Assembly (NCBI RefSeq): GCF_023380025.1
Contig: NZ_CP097253.1
Coordinates: forward strand, 1,426,001-1,490,000
Reading direction: 5' to 3'
DNA length: 64,000 nt
DNA from: Sphingomonas glaciei
GTDB lineage: Bacteria; Pseudomonadota; Alphaproteobacteria; Sphingomonadales; Sphingomonadaceae
Shown: in pieces, positions 46,685 to 55,539 of the stretch
Position numbering within the stretch: position 1 is the first letter of the stretch
How the letters are laid out: every line of letters starts with the position of its first letter
Program-made: the position numbers and the translations under genes
Notes under the pieces: model-generated
What the model was told of the DNA's origin: nothing
Database searches by the model: none
The model's input: the letters and a program-made list of their open reading frames with translations, nothing else

Positions 46685-47209
46685 ATGTTCGCTATCGTGC
46701 GCACCGGCGGCAAGCAGTATCGCGTGTCACCGGGAGACAAGATCGTCGTCGAGAAGCTGGCCGGTGAAGCCGGTGACAGCATCACCTTGAGCGACGTGCT
46801 GCTCGCGGGCGATGGCTCGGACCTCAAGGGGACCGATGGCCTGACCGTGGCCGCAGAGATAATCGCCCAGGCCAAGGGTGAAAAGGTCGTCGTTTTCAAG
46901 AAGCGTCGCCGCCACAACTATCGCCGCAAGAACGGCCACCGCCAGCAGCACACGATCCTGAAGATCGTGTCGGTCGGCGGCCAGGGCCAGCAGCAGCAGG
47001 CTGCGGCGGCTGACGGCGAGAACCCGGCCAAGGCGCCGAAGAAGGCCAAGGCCGCTCCGGCTCCGGCCGAGATCGACGAACATCAGGTCGCTTCGAGCGA
47101 GGGCGTGGTTCCGGCCGATGCCGGCACCGAGGCCACGCAGGACGTGACCAACTCGACTCAGGATGCTGCGCCTGCTAAGGGCAAGGCCAAGAAGACTCCG
47201 AAGGCGTAA
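46685..47209 (+). CDS. rplU: 50S ribosomal protein bL21 with long C-terminal tail
   Basis: A 174-residue protein whose first ~105 residues are a normal bL21 ([39 protein letters not shown]). The remaining ~70 residues form an Ala/Lys/Pro/Gln-rich, disordered extension ending [10 protein letters not shown]. Typical bL21 is near 103 residues; extensions of this type are seen in sphingomonads. GAAGAGG precedes ATG 46685. It is co-transcribed with rpmA six bases downstream. Confidence 0.96.
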   Translation: MFAIVRTGGKQYRVSPGDKIVVEKLAGEAGDSITLSDVLLAGDGSDLKGTDGLTVAAEIIAQAKGEKVVVFKKRRRHNYRRKNGHRQQHTILKIVSVGGQGQQQQAAAADGENPAKAPKKAKAAPAPAEIDEHQVASSEGVVPADAGTEATQDVTNSTQDAAPAKGKAKKTPKA

Positions 47210-47215
47210 CACACC

Positions 47216-47500
47216 ATGGCACATAAGAAAGCAGGCGGCTCGTCGCGTAACGGCCGCGATTCCGAGGGCCGGCGCCTCGGCGTGAAGAAGTTCGGTGGCG
47301 AATCGGTCGTCGCTGGCAACATCATCGTGCGTCAGCGCGGCACGCGCGTGTACCCGGGTGCCGGCGTCGGCCTCGGCAAGGATCACACCCTGTTCGCGCT
47401 GACCGACGGTAAAGTCGAGTTCCGTGACGGCCGCCAAGGCCGCAAGTACGTCCACGTAGCGGCGCTTATTAACGCGCCGATGGCGGACGCAGCCGAATAG
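47216..47500 (+). CDS. rpmA: 50S ribosomal protein bL27
   Basis: A 94-residue bL27 ([33 protein letters not shown] core, [20 protein letters not shown]). The N-terminus begins directly MAHKKAGG with no cleavable extension. It lies six bases after rplU in the universal rplU-rpmA order, and two strong hairpins follow the gene. Confidence 0.97.
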   Translation: MAHKKAGGSSRNGRDSEGRRLGVKKFGGESVVAGNIIVRQRGTRVYPGAGVGLGKDHTLFALTDGKVEFRDGRQGRKYVHVAALINAPMADAAE

Positions 47501-47502
47501 GG

Positions 47503-47613
47503 GGTTGGTCGATAACGGGCCGCCCCAAGAGGGGGCAGCCCGGTACAGGACCAACTAACAAGCGGGTTCTGAAAGGGAGAAGAGGGAAGCCCCCTCTTCT
47601 CCCTTTCTTTTTC
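47503..47613 (+). terminator. Double hairpin ending the rplU-rpmA operon
   Basis: The first stem joins GTTGGTC (47503 on) with GACCAAC (47550 region) and encloses CGGGCCGCCCC/GGGGGCAGCCCG. The second (GGGAGAAGAGGG/CCCTCTTCTCCC, 47575-47603) is followed by TTTCTTTTTCTT, a classic intrinsic terminator. Confidence 0.9.
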
Positions 47614-47672
47614 TTCTCCCGAAACTGTCACGCGGTCCTGCCAAGGGGCCGCCGAGGGGAAGGAAGACGACC

Positions 47673-48209
47673 ATGTTCGCGCGGACCGAAAGATTGCTGC
47701 TGAGACCCGGCTGGGCCGAGGATGCACCTGCCCTGGCGCAGGCGATCGCCGACGAAGCGATCGTCCGCAACCTGGCGCTGGCGCCGTGGCCCTATGGGCT
47801 GGAGGAGGCGAAGAGCTTCCTCGACGCGCCCAAGGATCCGGTGCTGCCGACCTTTCTGCTGTTCCGCCGCACCGACGGCGAGCCCGAGTTGATCGGCGGC
47901 GCGGGCTTTGCGCGCACACCCGGCGGCGGGGTCGAACTCGGTTACTGGATCGCCCGCGCGCATTGGGGAAATGGCTATGCGCTGGAGGCCGGCCGGCAGC
48001 TGATCGAGATCGCACGGACGCTCGGCCTGACGCGGCTCGAGGCCGGGCACTTCGTCGACAACCCCGCCAGCGGCCGGGTGCTCGAGAAGCTCGGCTTCCG
48101 GCCGACCGGCCGCACCGTGCCGCGGCACAGCTGCGCGCGGGGCAGCGAGGTGCCGTGCCGGCTGTTCACGCTGGAGCTGGCCGCGGGCGAGGAAATGCTC
48201 GCGGCGTGA
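47673..48209 (+). CDS. GNAT-family N-acetyltransferase (RimJ/RimL-like)
   Basis: A 178-residue GNAT protein: TERLLLRPGWAEDAPALAQAI at the start, GGAGFARTPGGGVELGYWIA in the core, the acetyl-CoA-binding RAHWGNGYALEAGRQLIEIA helix, and LEAGHFVDNPASGRVLEKLGF at the end. The layout is of the RimJ/RimL-like group that acetylates ribosomal-protein or other N-termini, or small amines. It begins 60 bases after the terminator, so it has its own promoter. It nearly abuts the converging gene at 48216. Confidence 0.85.
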   Translation: MFARTERLLLRPGWAEDAPALAQAIADEAIVRNLALAPWPYGLEEAKSFLDAPKDPVLPTFLLFRRTDGEPELIGGAGFARTPGGGVELGYWIARAHWGNGYALEAGRQLIEIARTLGLTRLEAGHFVDNPASGRVLEKLGFRPTGRTVPRHSCARGSEVPCRLFTLELAAGEEMLAA

Positions 48210-48215
48210 CCCCCG

Positions 48216-49103
48216 TCAGGCCGCTCGCCGTACCTTCCGGGCGGGCGGGTCCTGGCGATAGTCGTAGGTCGCGTCCCAGCCCGCGATGAGTTCCCGGTCG
48301 TCCTCGTTCCAGGGGTGGAAGCGGGGCAGGAAGTAGCTCAGCCAAGCGGCGCCGACTTTGCGGAACAGGCCGGGCTTGCCCCACATCGCCCACAAGGCGC
48401 CGGCCCAGGCGCGAAGGCCGGTGATGCCGTCTTGGCGAAGCAGTTCGAGCACGCCCTCGGTCCGGTGCTGGACGAAGTTGCGGGTGACCAGCAGCATCAG
48501 GATGCTCTTCACCTTCCAGCGCTTGTAGCGGGTCCAGTCCTTGGTCGCGGCGAGCCAGGTGTCGTAGGCGACCCCCTTGTGCTCGATCTCCTCCACCGCA
48601 TGCCAGCGCCACAGGTCGGCGGTGGCCTGGTCGGCATTGGCGAGGTGGCGCGGGTTGGCGAGGAGTTCGTGGGCGATGATCGCGGTGAAATGCTCCAGCG
48701 CCATCGTCGCGGCGAGGTCGAGGATCGGCGGCCGGCCCTTCAACAGGTCGAGGCTTTCCTGGACCTTCCGTTCAAGCGGAGCGAGGTCGTAGCCCGAGTC
48801 CGCGGCCCGGCGATTGAAGGCGACATGCTCGCGGCTGTGGATCACTTCCTGGGTGGTGAAGGCGCGAATCTCGCCCGCCAGCTTGTCGTCGGCAGCATCG
48901 CGAAAGGCGCGGATGCTTTCGATGAAATAGGCCTCGCCCTTGGGGAAGGTCGCCGACAGCGCATTGAACAGCGCGGTCTCGTAGGGCGAATCGTTCAGCC
49001 ACCAGCGCGGGGTCTTGTCCTCACGGCCGAAACGGCGGTCGCGCGGGGTGATGGTGAGGTCTGTCGGGGTCACCGAAACTCGCTCGACACTTGCCACGCT
49101 CAC
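48216..49103 (-). CDS. Predicted metal-dependent hydrolase, ferritin-like (PF10118 type)
   Basis: A 295-residue, all-helical protein. Metal-binding helices are visible with E..EVIHSREH near residue 85, MALEHFTAIIAHE near 135 and AVEEIEHKGVAYDTW near 168; the Glu and His residues are spaced as in di-iron ferritin-like enzymes. This is the PF10118 metal-dependent hydrolase family, whose substrate is unknown. It is divergent from a TetR-type regulator (49-base gap), which probably controls it. The C-terminal half is rich in Trp and Arg. Confidence 0.82.
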   Translation of the reverse strand: MSVASVERVSVTPTDLTITPRDRRFGREDKTPRWWLNDSPYETALFNALSATFPKGEAYFIESIRAFRDAADDKLAGEIRAFTTQEVIHSREHVAFNRRAADSGYDLAPLERKVQESLDLLKGRPPILDLAATMALEHFTAIIAHELLANPRHLANADQATADLWRWHAVEEIEHKGVAYDTWLAATKDWTRYKRWKVKSILMLLVTRNFVQHRTEGVLELLRQDGITGLRAWAGALWAMWGKPGLFRKVGAAWLSYFLPRFHPWNEDDRELIAGWDATYDYRQDPPARKVRRAA

Positions 49104-49152
49104 TATCGTCCTCCACTCCTTTGAGCATCACAACTGGCGATTGCTTACAAGA

Positions 49153-49746
49153 ATGTCAATAAAGCCGCTGTTGCGGAAAAGGGTCTCTCCGGAAGAGAGC
49201 CGCGCTGCGGCCGTCGCGGCGGCGCGCGAGCTGCTCAAGAGCGAGGGCGCGGCAGCGGTAACGCTGCAGGCGGTCGCCGCGCGGGTCGGGCGGACCCACG
49301 CCAACCTGCTCCATCACTTCGGCTCCGCGGCCGGGCTTCAGCGCGCGCTGGCCGAGGACATCGCGCAAACCGTCGCCGCCTCGATCGAAGGGGTGATCAA
49401 GCAGCGCCGCGCCGGCACCGCCACCGAGCGCGACGTGGTCGACGCGATGTTCGAAGCGTTCCGCCGCGAGGGTGCGGGCGAGCTGATCGGCTGGGTCGCG
49501 CTGACCCGCCAGCGCGAGGCGCTGGAGCCGGTGATCGCCACGATCGAGCGGATCATCCGCACCATGCGCGCACTGGGTGACCCCCGCCCGGTCGACCGGA
49601 TGACCCTGGCGCTTACCCTGCTGGCGATCGGCGACAGCCTGGCGGGCGAGGAAATCGCACGCGCCTGCGGACTCGATCGCGGTGCGATTCGCGAAGTCGC
49701 GGCGACCACCATCGAGGCGCTCGCCGGAAGCCCATTGCGGGACTGA
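49153..49746 (+). CDS. TetR-family regulator
   Basis: A 197-residue protein starting at ATG 49153 (MSIKPLLRKRV). The N-terminal DNA-binding domain is VAAARELLKSEGAAAVTLQA-type with VAARVGRTHANLLHHFGSAAGLQRAL as the recognition part (residues 38-63). The C-terminal ligand domain is helical (TERDVVDAMFEAFRREGAG). It is divergent from the ferritin-like hydrolase, the usual arrangement of a TetR repressor and its target. The frame is open farther upstream but lacks similarity there. Confidence 0.87.
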   Translation: MSIKPLLRKRVSPEESRAAAVAAARELLKSEGAAAVTLQAVAARVGRTHANLLHHFGSAAGLQRALAEDIAQTVAASIEGVIKQRRAGTATERDVVDAMFEAFRREGAGELIGWVALTRQREALEPVIATIERIIRTMRALGDPRPVDRMTLALTLLAIGDSLAGEEIARACGLDRGAIREVAATTIEALAGSPLRD

Positions 49747-49747
49747 T

Positions 49748-51382
49748 TCAGGGCTTGCGTTCGAACGGGATGGTCCGGCCGTTCTGGTGAAGCACCACGC
49801 GGACGACCTTGCCGTCCACTTCCTCGAACATCATCCGGGCGTCGATGCCGACGGTCCGCAACTCGCGTCGGCCGGTCGCGGCAAGTGCGATGGGTTGCTG
49901 CCCGGTCAGCTGGCCGGTCAGACCCGTCCCGGTGTCGGCGATGGTCATAGTCACCGGACCCATCGCGTAAGTCCCGGCCATCGCTGCACGATCGGCGGGG
50001 CTGAGCGTGACCGACGCTGCCTCGACCGGTGCGGCGCCAGTCCACATTCCCTGTTCCGCCTTGATCGCGCCATTGGGATGGAAGCGCATCACCGCCTTGC
50101 CGTCGGCGCCGCGGGTGAGCTCGAAATAGCTGAGAGACGACAGCCCGTAGAAATAGCGGCCATTGCCGGCCGGAGAGACTTCGAGCGCCTCGCTGCCGGT
50201 ACGCTGGGTGAACAGCTTGCCGTCGCGCAGCAGCAGACGCCGCTCGGCTTCGGGAAACTTGTAGACGCCGAGGAAAGGCTCGACAGCTTTCGTGTCCAGA
50301 GCCTGCGCGGTCATCATCGGAAAGGGCACACCGGCAGCGCTGGCGAGCAGGCGGCGGGCGGTGGTGTCGGCACCCGGCTCACGCGTGTCGCTGTTGCTCA
50401 GCACCGCCACGAACAGTTTCGTGTCGGGGACGTAGAGGCTTTCGGTGTTGAAGCCGAAGATTCCGCCATTGTGACCGATGGTCTGGAGTCCACGCACCTC
50501 GCCTCGCGAAAGGCCGAAGCCGTAGCGCTCGGCAGCGCCGCCGGGCAGCTGCGGGGCGATCATTGCCTGGTAGGTGGCGGGCTTCAGCACCTTGCCGCCG
50601 TGCAGCGCCGCGGCCCAGCGGGCGAGATCGCCGACATTGCCGACGAGGGCCCCTGCCCCGCTTGGAAAACTCATGTCGATCTTCTGCGACAGGCCATTGC
50701 CTCGGGTATAGCCGGCGACCTCCGCCGCTCCCGGCTCACAGCCGCAGTGGATCGAGCGCAGCCCGAGCGGACCCGTGATCTTTTCCCGCAGCGCGGTGTA
50801 CCACCGCTTGCCGGTGACCTTTTCGACCAGCGCGGTCAGGAGGACATAGCCACTGTTGTTGTAGCGGAAGGCGGTCCCAGGCGCGAAGTCCATCGGCATG
50901 TCGCGGGTAGCGTCGATCAGCCCCTGGGTGGTGATCGACCGGGAGGTCGCGGCTTCGGCCATGAAGCCCGGCTTGGCCGTGTAGCTCGGGATGCCCGAGG
51001 TGTGATTGAGCAGCTGGCGGACGGTGACCGGGTGCCACGCCGCCGGCGTTTCGGACGGCAGCAGCTTGCCGAGCGTGTCGTCGAGCGACAGCCGGCCTTC
51101 GTCGACCAGTTTCAGCGTCAGGGCAGCGGTGAACTGCTTGGTGATCGAGGCGTAGCGGAAGACGCTGTCGGGCGAGAGCGGAGCCTTGGTCGCAAGGTCG
51201 GCGCGGCCGGCGGCTCCGCTCCACACAATCCGCCCATTCTCGCTAATCACCGCAGCGACGCCCGGGCCGTCGACGGGCACGTCCTGGGAAAGGATCGCCG
51301 CGGCGCTGCTTTGGAGGTTGGCCGGAGCTGCCGGAGCAGCGGACGCCACCGACGCCAAGAGAATCGCAACAGATACGCGCAT
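49748..51382 (-). CDS. Beta-lactamase-family serine hydrolase, exported
   Basis: A 544-residue protein with a signal peptide (SVAILLASVASAAPAAPA) and a class C beta-lactamase/DD-peptidase-like domain. The nucleophile motif SITK is at residues 79-82, the Tyr of YNN is in AFRYNNSGY near 174, and the third motif is HNG (GHNGGIFGF). The C-terminal ~200 residues form a beta-rich domain typical of this family's lipocalin-like extension. It acts in the periplasm on an ester, amide or D-amino-acid substrate; resistance is not implied. It converges with the TetR gene. Confidence 0.87.
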   Translation of the reverse strand: MRVSVAILLASVASAAPAAPANLQSSAAAILSQDVPVDGPGVAAVISENGRIVWSGAAGRADLATKAPLSPDSVFRYASITKQFTAALTLKLVDEGRLSLDDTLGKLLPSETPAAWHPVTVRQLLNHTSGIPSYTAKPGFMAEAATSRSITTQGLIDATRDMPMDFAPGTAFRYNNSGYVLLTALVEKVTGKRWYTALREKITGPLGLRSIHCGCEPGAAEVAGYTRGNGLSQKIDMSFPSGAGALVGNVGDLARWAAALHGGKVLKPATYQAMIAPQLPGGAAERYGFGLSRGEVRGLQTIGHNGGIFGFNTESLYVPDTKLFVAVLSNSDTREPGADTTARRLLASAAGVPFPMMTAQALDTKAVEPFLGVYKFPEAERRLLLRDGKLFTQRTGSEALEVSPAGNGRYFYGLSSLSYFELTRGADGKAVMRFHPNGAIKAEQGMWTGAAPVEAASVTLSPADRAAMAGTYAMGPVTMTIADTGTGLTGQLTGQQPIALAATGRRELRTVGIDARMMFEEVDGKVVRVVLHQNGRTIPFERKP

Positions 51383-51451
51383 GACCCATACCCCCAGGAC
51401 GACTGGGGTGTGTTAAGCCAATAACACAGATGGGGTCAAGAGAGGCGGGGT

Positions 51452-51515
51452 GGCCGCCGCCGCGAAGCGCTGGTCCAAGGGGGGAAGACCGTAACGGTAT
51501 CACGCGGCGGCGGCC
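51452..51515. other. Long-stem inverted repeat upstream of oxyR
   Basis: GGCCGCCGCCGCG (51452-51464) and CGCGGCGGCGGCC (51503-51515) are perfect 13-base complements around 38 bases that include the small dyad ACCGTAACGGT. It lies between the divergent serine-hydrolase and oxyR genes. It may be a regulatory hairpin. Confidence 0.45.
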
Positions 51516-51621
51516 TAGAGCGGTCCAACAGGGGAACCAGATCGCTCCGTATAGTTCCATATGGGGGCTTGGCGTTGAACAATCAAATGACTTAAGGCGG
51601 CTGTATTGATCGATTGGACCG

Positions 51622-52515
51622 ATGACCACATTCCTTCCCACCCTCCGCCAGCTCCAATATCTCGTCGCCCTTCATGACCACGGTCACTTCGGTCGTGCGG
51701 CCGAGAGCTGCTTCATCACGCAGTCCACGCTGTCGGCTTCGCTGCGCGAGCTGGAGACCTTGCTGGGATCCTCGCTGGTCGAGCGCTCAAGGCGGGTAAC
51801 CCGCTTCACGCCGCTAGGCAGCCGCATCGTCGCCAAGGCGCGGCTGGTCCTGCGATCGGCGGAAGAACTGGCCGAGATGGCCGAGGCCGAGCGCGAGCCG
51901 CTGACCGGCGAGCTTCGCATGGCGGTGATCCCGACTATCGCGCCCTTCCTCCTCCCGCCGCTATTGCCTCGGCTGCGGGCCGAGCATCCCAGCCTCAAGC
52001 TGTTCCTGCGCGAAGAGCCGAGCGGAGCGGCCTGCGACGGGCTTCAGCGCGGAGCGGTCGATTGCGCGCTGCTGGCGCTGCCGTTCGAGTGCGGCGACAT
52101 CGCGTATGAAATTCTCTTCGAGGATCGGCTGCTGGTCGCCTCCGCACCGGGCGAGGTCAGCGGGGACACGGTCCGCGCGGACGAGATCAGCGCCAGCCGC
52201 CTCCTGCTGCTGGAAGATGGGCATTGCCTCAAGGACCATGCGCTGGCGGCGTGCAACCGGCCCGAGATGCGGGCCTCGGCGATGATGCTGGGGACCAGCC
52301 TGCACACGCTGGTGCAGATGGTCGACAATGGGCTGGGCGTGACGCTGGTGCCGCAGATGGCGGTGGAAGCGGGGCTGCTGGACGGGACAAGTGTCGAGGT
52401 CCGGCCGCTGGTGTCGGACCAGGCCAATCGCGACATCGCGCTGATCTGGCGCCAGGGCAGCGCACGCGAGGCGGAATTCCGGCTGCTCGCGGCGGAGTTG
52501 AAGCGGCTGCGATAG
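51622..52515 (+). CDS. oxyR: Hydrogen-peroxide-sensing regulator OxyR
   Basis: A 297-residue LysR protein of the OxyR type. HTH: HFGRAAESCFITQSTLSASLREL (residues 22-44). The sensing cysteines are Cys202 and Cys211 (GHCLKDHALAAC), nine residues apart as Cys199/Cys208 in the E. coli protein, within a conserved LLEDGHCLKDH block. On oxidation these should form a disulfide and activate peroxide genes. It converges with katG, the most likely target, and the pair is separated only by a hairpin at 52521-52553. Confidence 0.93.
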   Translation: MTTFLPTLRQLQYLVALHDHGHFGRAAESCFITQSTLSASLRELETLLGSSLVERSRRVTRFTPLGSRIVAKARLVLRSAEELAEMAEAEREPLTGELRMAVIPTIAPFLLPPLLPRLRAEHPSLKLFLREEPSGAACDGLQRGAVDCALLALPFECGDIAYEILFEDRLLVASAPGEVSGDTVRADEISASRLLLLEDGHCLKDHALAACNRPEMRASAMMLGTSLHTLVQMVDNGLGVTLVPQMAVEAGLLDGTSVEVRPLVSDQANRDIALIWRQGSAREAEFRLLAAELKRLR

Positions 52516-52520
52516 AAAAT

Positions 52521-52553
52521 TGTCCCGGCGCAACACGATGCCGCGCCGGGACA
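52521..52553. terminator. Hairpin between converging oxyR and katG
   Basis: TGTCCCGGCGC and GCGCCGGGACA are perfect 11-base complements around 11 bases. It has no long T-run on either side, but its position between converging stops supports termination. Confidence 0.7.
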
Positions 52554-52562
52554 GAGCAGAGA

Positions 52563-54803
52563 TTACACCCCGGTGTTGGTGCCGTCGCCGGCTTGGTCGG
52601 CCGAAACCTCGTCCGCCGACAACAGGTCGAAGCGGTCGGCGTTCATGACCTTGACCCAGGCGTCGATGAAGTGGCGCACGAACAGCTGTTCGTTGCCCTT
52701 TTCGGCATAGACTTCGGCGGTGGCGCGAAGCTGGCTGTTCGACCCGAAGATGAGGTCGGTACGGGTCGCCCTCCACTTCTCGATCTTGCCGCCGCGGTCG
52801 TAGCCGATGAACTCCTCGTCAGCCGACGTGTCGACGACTTCCCAGAAGGTGTCGTTGTCGAGCAGGTTGACGAAGAAGTCGTTGGTCAGCTGGCCGACGC
52901 GGTTGGTCAGCACGCCTTCCGGTCGGTTCTGGTAGTTGGCTCCGAGCACGCGCAGGCCGCCCATCAGCACCGCCATTTCGGGCACCGACAGACCGAGCAG
53001 CGAAGCCTTGTCGACCAGCAGCTCCTCGGTCTTAACGCTGTGCTTGGTCTTGAGATAGTTGCGGAAGCCATCGGCCGCCGGTTCCATCACAGCAAAGCTC
53101 TCGGCGTCGGTCCAGTCCTGCGTCGCATCGCCGCGGCCGCCCTGGAACGGCACGGTGACGTCAAAGCCGGCATCGCGGGCCGCCTTGCCGACGGCCGCCG
53201 AGCCAGCCAGCACGATGGCGTCGGCCATCGACAGCTCGCCGCGCAGTTCCTCGATCTCGGCCAGGACGCGGGACAGCTCCTCCGGCTCATTGACCTCCCA
53301 TCCGCGCTGCGGATCGAGGCGGATGCGAGCGCCGTTGGCGCCGCCGCGATGGTCCGTCTTGCGGTAGCTGGAGGCCGAAGCCCAAGCCGCCTTGACCAAC
53401 TGACCCACGGTCAGGCCGGACCCAAGGATTGCCTTGCTGAAGCGCTCGACCTCGGCCGAGGTCGGGTCCTTGCCGGCGGGAACCGGGTCCTGCCAGATGA
53501 GGTCTTCGGCAGGCACTTCCGGCCCGAGGTAACGGACCTTGGGACCCATGTCGCGGTGGGTCAGCTTGAACCAGGCGCGGGCAAAGGCGTCCTTGAACGC
53601 TTCGTGATCGTTGCGGAACTTCTCGCTGATGGCGCGGAATTCCGGATCGACCTTGAGCGCCATGTCGGCGGTGGTCATCATGGTCGGGACGCGGATCGAG
53701 GGATCGTGCGCGGCCGGCGCCTTGTCCTCTTCGCGCTGGTTGATCGGCTGCCACTGCTGGGCCCCTGCGGGCGAGCGTACGAGCTCATACTCATAGTCGA
53801 GCAGGAGTCGGAAGTAGTTCTCGCTCCACTCGGTAGGAGTGTTCACCCACGCACCCTCGATGCCGCTGGTGATGGTGTGCTCGCCCATTCCGCTTTCGTG
53901 GGTCGAGGTCCAGCCCATGCCCATCATCGCGATGTCGGCGCCCTCCGGCGCATCGCCGACGAGGCTGGGATCACCTGCGCCATGGGCCTTGCCGAAGGTG
54001 TGGCCGCCAGCGGTCAGCGCGACGGTCTCCTCATGGTTCATCGCCATGCGCTCGAAGGTGATCTTGATGTCGCGCGCGGACTGCAGCGGGTCGGGATTGC
54101 CGCCCGGGCCTTCGGGATTGACGTAGATCAGGCCCATCTGGATCGCGGCGAGCGGATGCTCGAGCTCCATCTCACGCTCGGGCTGGATGCGGGTTTCCTC
54201 GGCGGCGACCCACTGCTCCTCGGCGCCCCAATAGATGTCCCGCTCAGGCTCGAACACGTCGCGGCGACCGCCGCCGAAGCCGAACACCGGTCCGCCCATG
54301 CTTTCGATCGCGACATTGCCGGCGAGGATGAACAGGTCGGCCCAGCTGATGTTTTTGCCGTACTTCTGCTTGATCGGCCACAGCAAGCGGCGAGCCTTGT
54401 CGAGGTTGCCGTTATCCGGCCAGCTGTTGAGCGGAGCGAAGCGCTGCTGCCCGCTATTGGCGCCGCCGCGCCCGTCGGCGGTGCGGTAGGTGCCGGCGGC
54501 ATGCCAGGCCATGCGGATCATGAACGGGCCGTAGTGACCATAATCCGCCGGCCACCACGGCTTGCTGTCGGTCATCAGCGCGGTGAGGTCGGCCTTGAGC
54601 GCGGCATAGTCGAGCGCGTTGAACGCCTCGGCATAGTTGAAGTCGGCGCCCATCGGGTCGGGCGACAGGCCGCCCTGGGTAAGGATGTCGACCGGCAGCG
54701 CTTCGGGCCACCAATCCTTGTTCTGCCGTCCGATCAGCGAGCGTGCCTTGACCTCGTGATTGAAAGGGCAGCCGCCGGAAAGTTCGCCGGTTTTTGCGTC
54801 CAT
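52563..54803 (-). CDS. katG: Catalase-peroxidase KatG
   Basis: A 746-residue bifunctional heme enzyme that breaks down H2O2. The distal site is [11 protein letters not shown] (Arg97, Trp100, His101), and the proximal His is His268 in [12 protein letters not shown]. The Met-Tyr-Trp adduct needed for catalase activity is present as Trp100, Tyr227 ([10 protein letters not shown]) and Met253 (ERMAMNHEE), with the canonical 127- and 153-residue spacing. The second, heme-free half of the duplicated protein is complete. It converges with oxyR. It is likely to be induced by peroxide through OxyR. Confidence 0.97.
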   Translation of the reverse strand: MDAKTGELSGGCPFNHEVKARSLIGRQNKDWWPEALPVDILTQGGLSPDPMGADFNYAEAFNALDYAALKADLTALMTDSKPWWPADYGHYGPFMIRMAWHAAGTYRTADGRGGANSGQQRFAPLNSWPDNGNLDKARRLLWPIKQKYGKNISWADLFILAGNVAIESMGGPVFGFGGGRRDVFEPERDIYWGAEEQWVAAEETRIQPEREMELEHPLAAIQMGLIYVNPEGPGGNPDPLQSARDIKITFERMAMNHEETVALTAGGHTFGKAHGAGDPSLVGDAPEGADIAMMGMGWTSTHESGMGEHTITSGIEGAWVNTPTEWSENYFRLLLDYEYELVRSPAGAQQWQPINQREEDKAPAAHDPSIRVPTMMTTADMALKVDPEFRAISEKFRNDHEAFKDAFARAWFKLTHRDMGPKVRYLGPEVPAEDLIWQDPVPAGKDPTSAEVERFSKAILGSGLTVGQLVKAAWASASSYRKTDHRGGANGARIRLDPQRGWEVNEPEELSRVLAEIEELRGELSMADAIVLAGSAAVGKAARDAGFDVTVPFQGGRGDATQDWTDAESFAVMEPAADGFRNYLKTKHSVKTEELLVDKASLLGLSVPEMAVLMGGLRVLGANYQNRPEGVLTNRVGQLTNDFFVNLLDNDTFWEVVDTSADEEFIGYDRGGKIEKWRATRTDLIFGSNSQLRATAEVYAEKGNEQLFVRHFIDAWVKVMNADRFDLLSADEVSADQAGDGTNTGV

Positions 54804-54968
54804 GATGTTGAGCCTCCTGCCGAGTCTTTTGGAATTCTGATGATCCCCTAGCTCTCCTTGGTTGACGACCCAAACAAATCATTCTCGCCGGACTGACCGC
54901 ATTTTCCGATCATTCGAAGCCGTGCGGTCGGGGAACCGCCGGGCCGTCGACGTTGTTACCACTGCGCA

Positions 54969-55535
54969 ATGACCGCGACCCCTGACCAGCGCCGCGCCCG
55001 CATGACGGCGCTTTGCGGCGGGCTGATCCTGCTGCTGGCGCTTGGCGCCCTGCTGCTGCCCGAGGTCGCCGCGTCGAGCGGCGCGCTGGTGGTCGGCGAC
55101 CTGCTACTGGTCGCCGGGCTGCTGGAGGTGATCGCAGCTACCGGACGACGGGCGGCGCGGCTTCCCGCCACCCTGGCTGGGATCGTCACGCTGGCCGCCG
55201 GGTGCCTGTTCCTGGCGCGAGAGGAAACGCGGTTCCTGCCCAACATCACGGTGATGACCTTCTGGCTGCTGCTGCGGGTGGCGATGCTGGCCTGGGCGAC
55301 GCTACAGGCGGGGGGATCGGCGGTCCGGCGCTGGACCGGGATCGCTGCCGCAACCGATCTTGCGCTGGCCGCGATCCTGATCCTCGGCCTGCCGCTGGCC
55401 AGCATCATCGTCGCCCTGTTCGGCACCACCAGTGAACTTATCGCCAGCTTTGCCTGGGTGCTGGCGCTCAGCTTCCTGGCGACCGGCGCGATGCTGCTGC
55501 AGATTTCGATCTGCGAGCGCGAAGGAGCGGATTGA
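54969..55535 (+). CDS. HdeD-like membrane protein
   Basis: A 188-residue protein of six hydrophobic segments (LCGGLILLLALGALLLPE, ALVVGDLLLVAGLLEVIAA and so on), matching the HdeD/DUF308 family of acid-stress membrane proteins. It has the conserved pattern of segment pairs joined by short loops, but no catalytic residues. Function in sphingomonads is unknown. It is divergent from katG and converges with the ilvA-type gene. Confidence 0.75.
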   Translation: MTATPDQRRARMTALCGGLILLLALGALLLPEVAASSGALVVGDLLLVAGLLEVIAATGRRAARLPATLAGIVTLAAGCLFLAREETRFLPNITVMTFWLLLRVAMLAWATLQAGGSAVRRWTGIAAATDLALAAILILGLPLASIIVALFGTTSELIASFAWVLALSFLATGAMLLQISICEREGAD

Positions 55536-55539
55536 GTGC

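Noticed and set aside
49748..51382. Calling the serine hydrolase an antibiotic-resistance beta-lactamase
   Set aside because: The motifs are those of the wide serine beta-lactamase-like family; the long C-terminal domain and 544-residue length fit esterase/peptidase-type members.
52224..54851. An 875-codon open frame on the plus strand across katG
   Set aside because: It runs antiparallel to a complete KatG with all active-site residues, shows no family motif and is explained by high G+C codon bias.
54932..54957. A GGAAC...GTT pair upstream of the HdeD-like gene as an EcfG promoter
   Set aside because: The spacing is 14 bases to CGTT or the match falls to TGTT at 17 bases; too weak to report as a feature.
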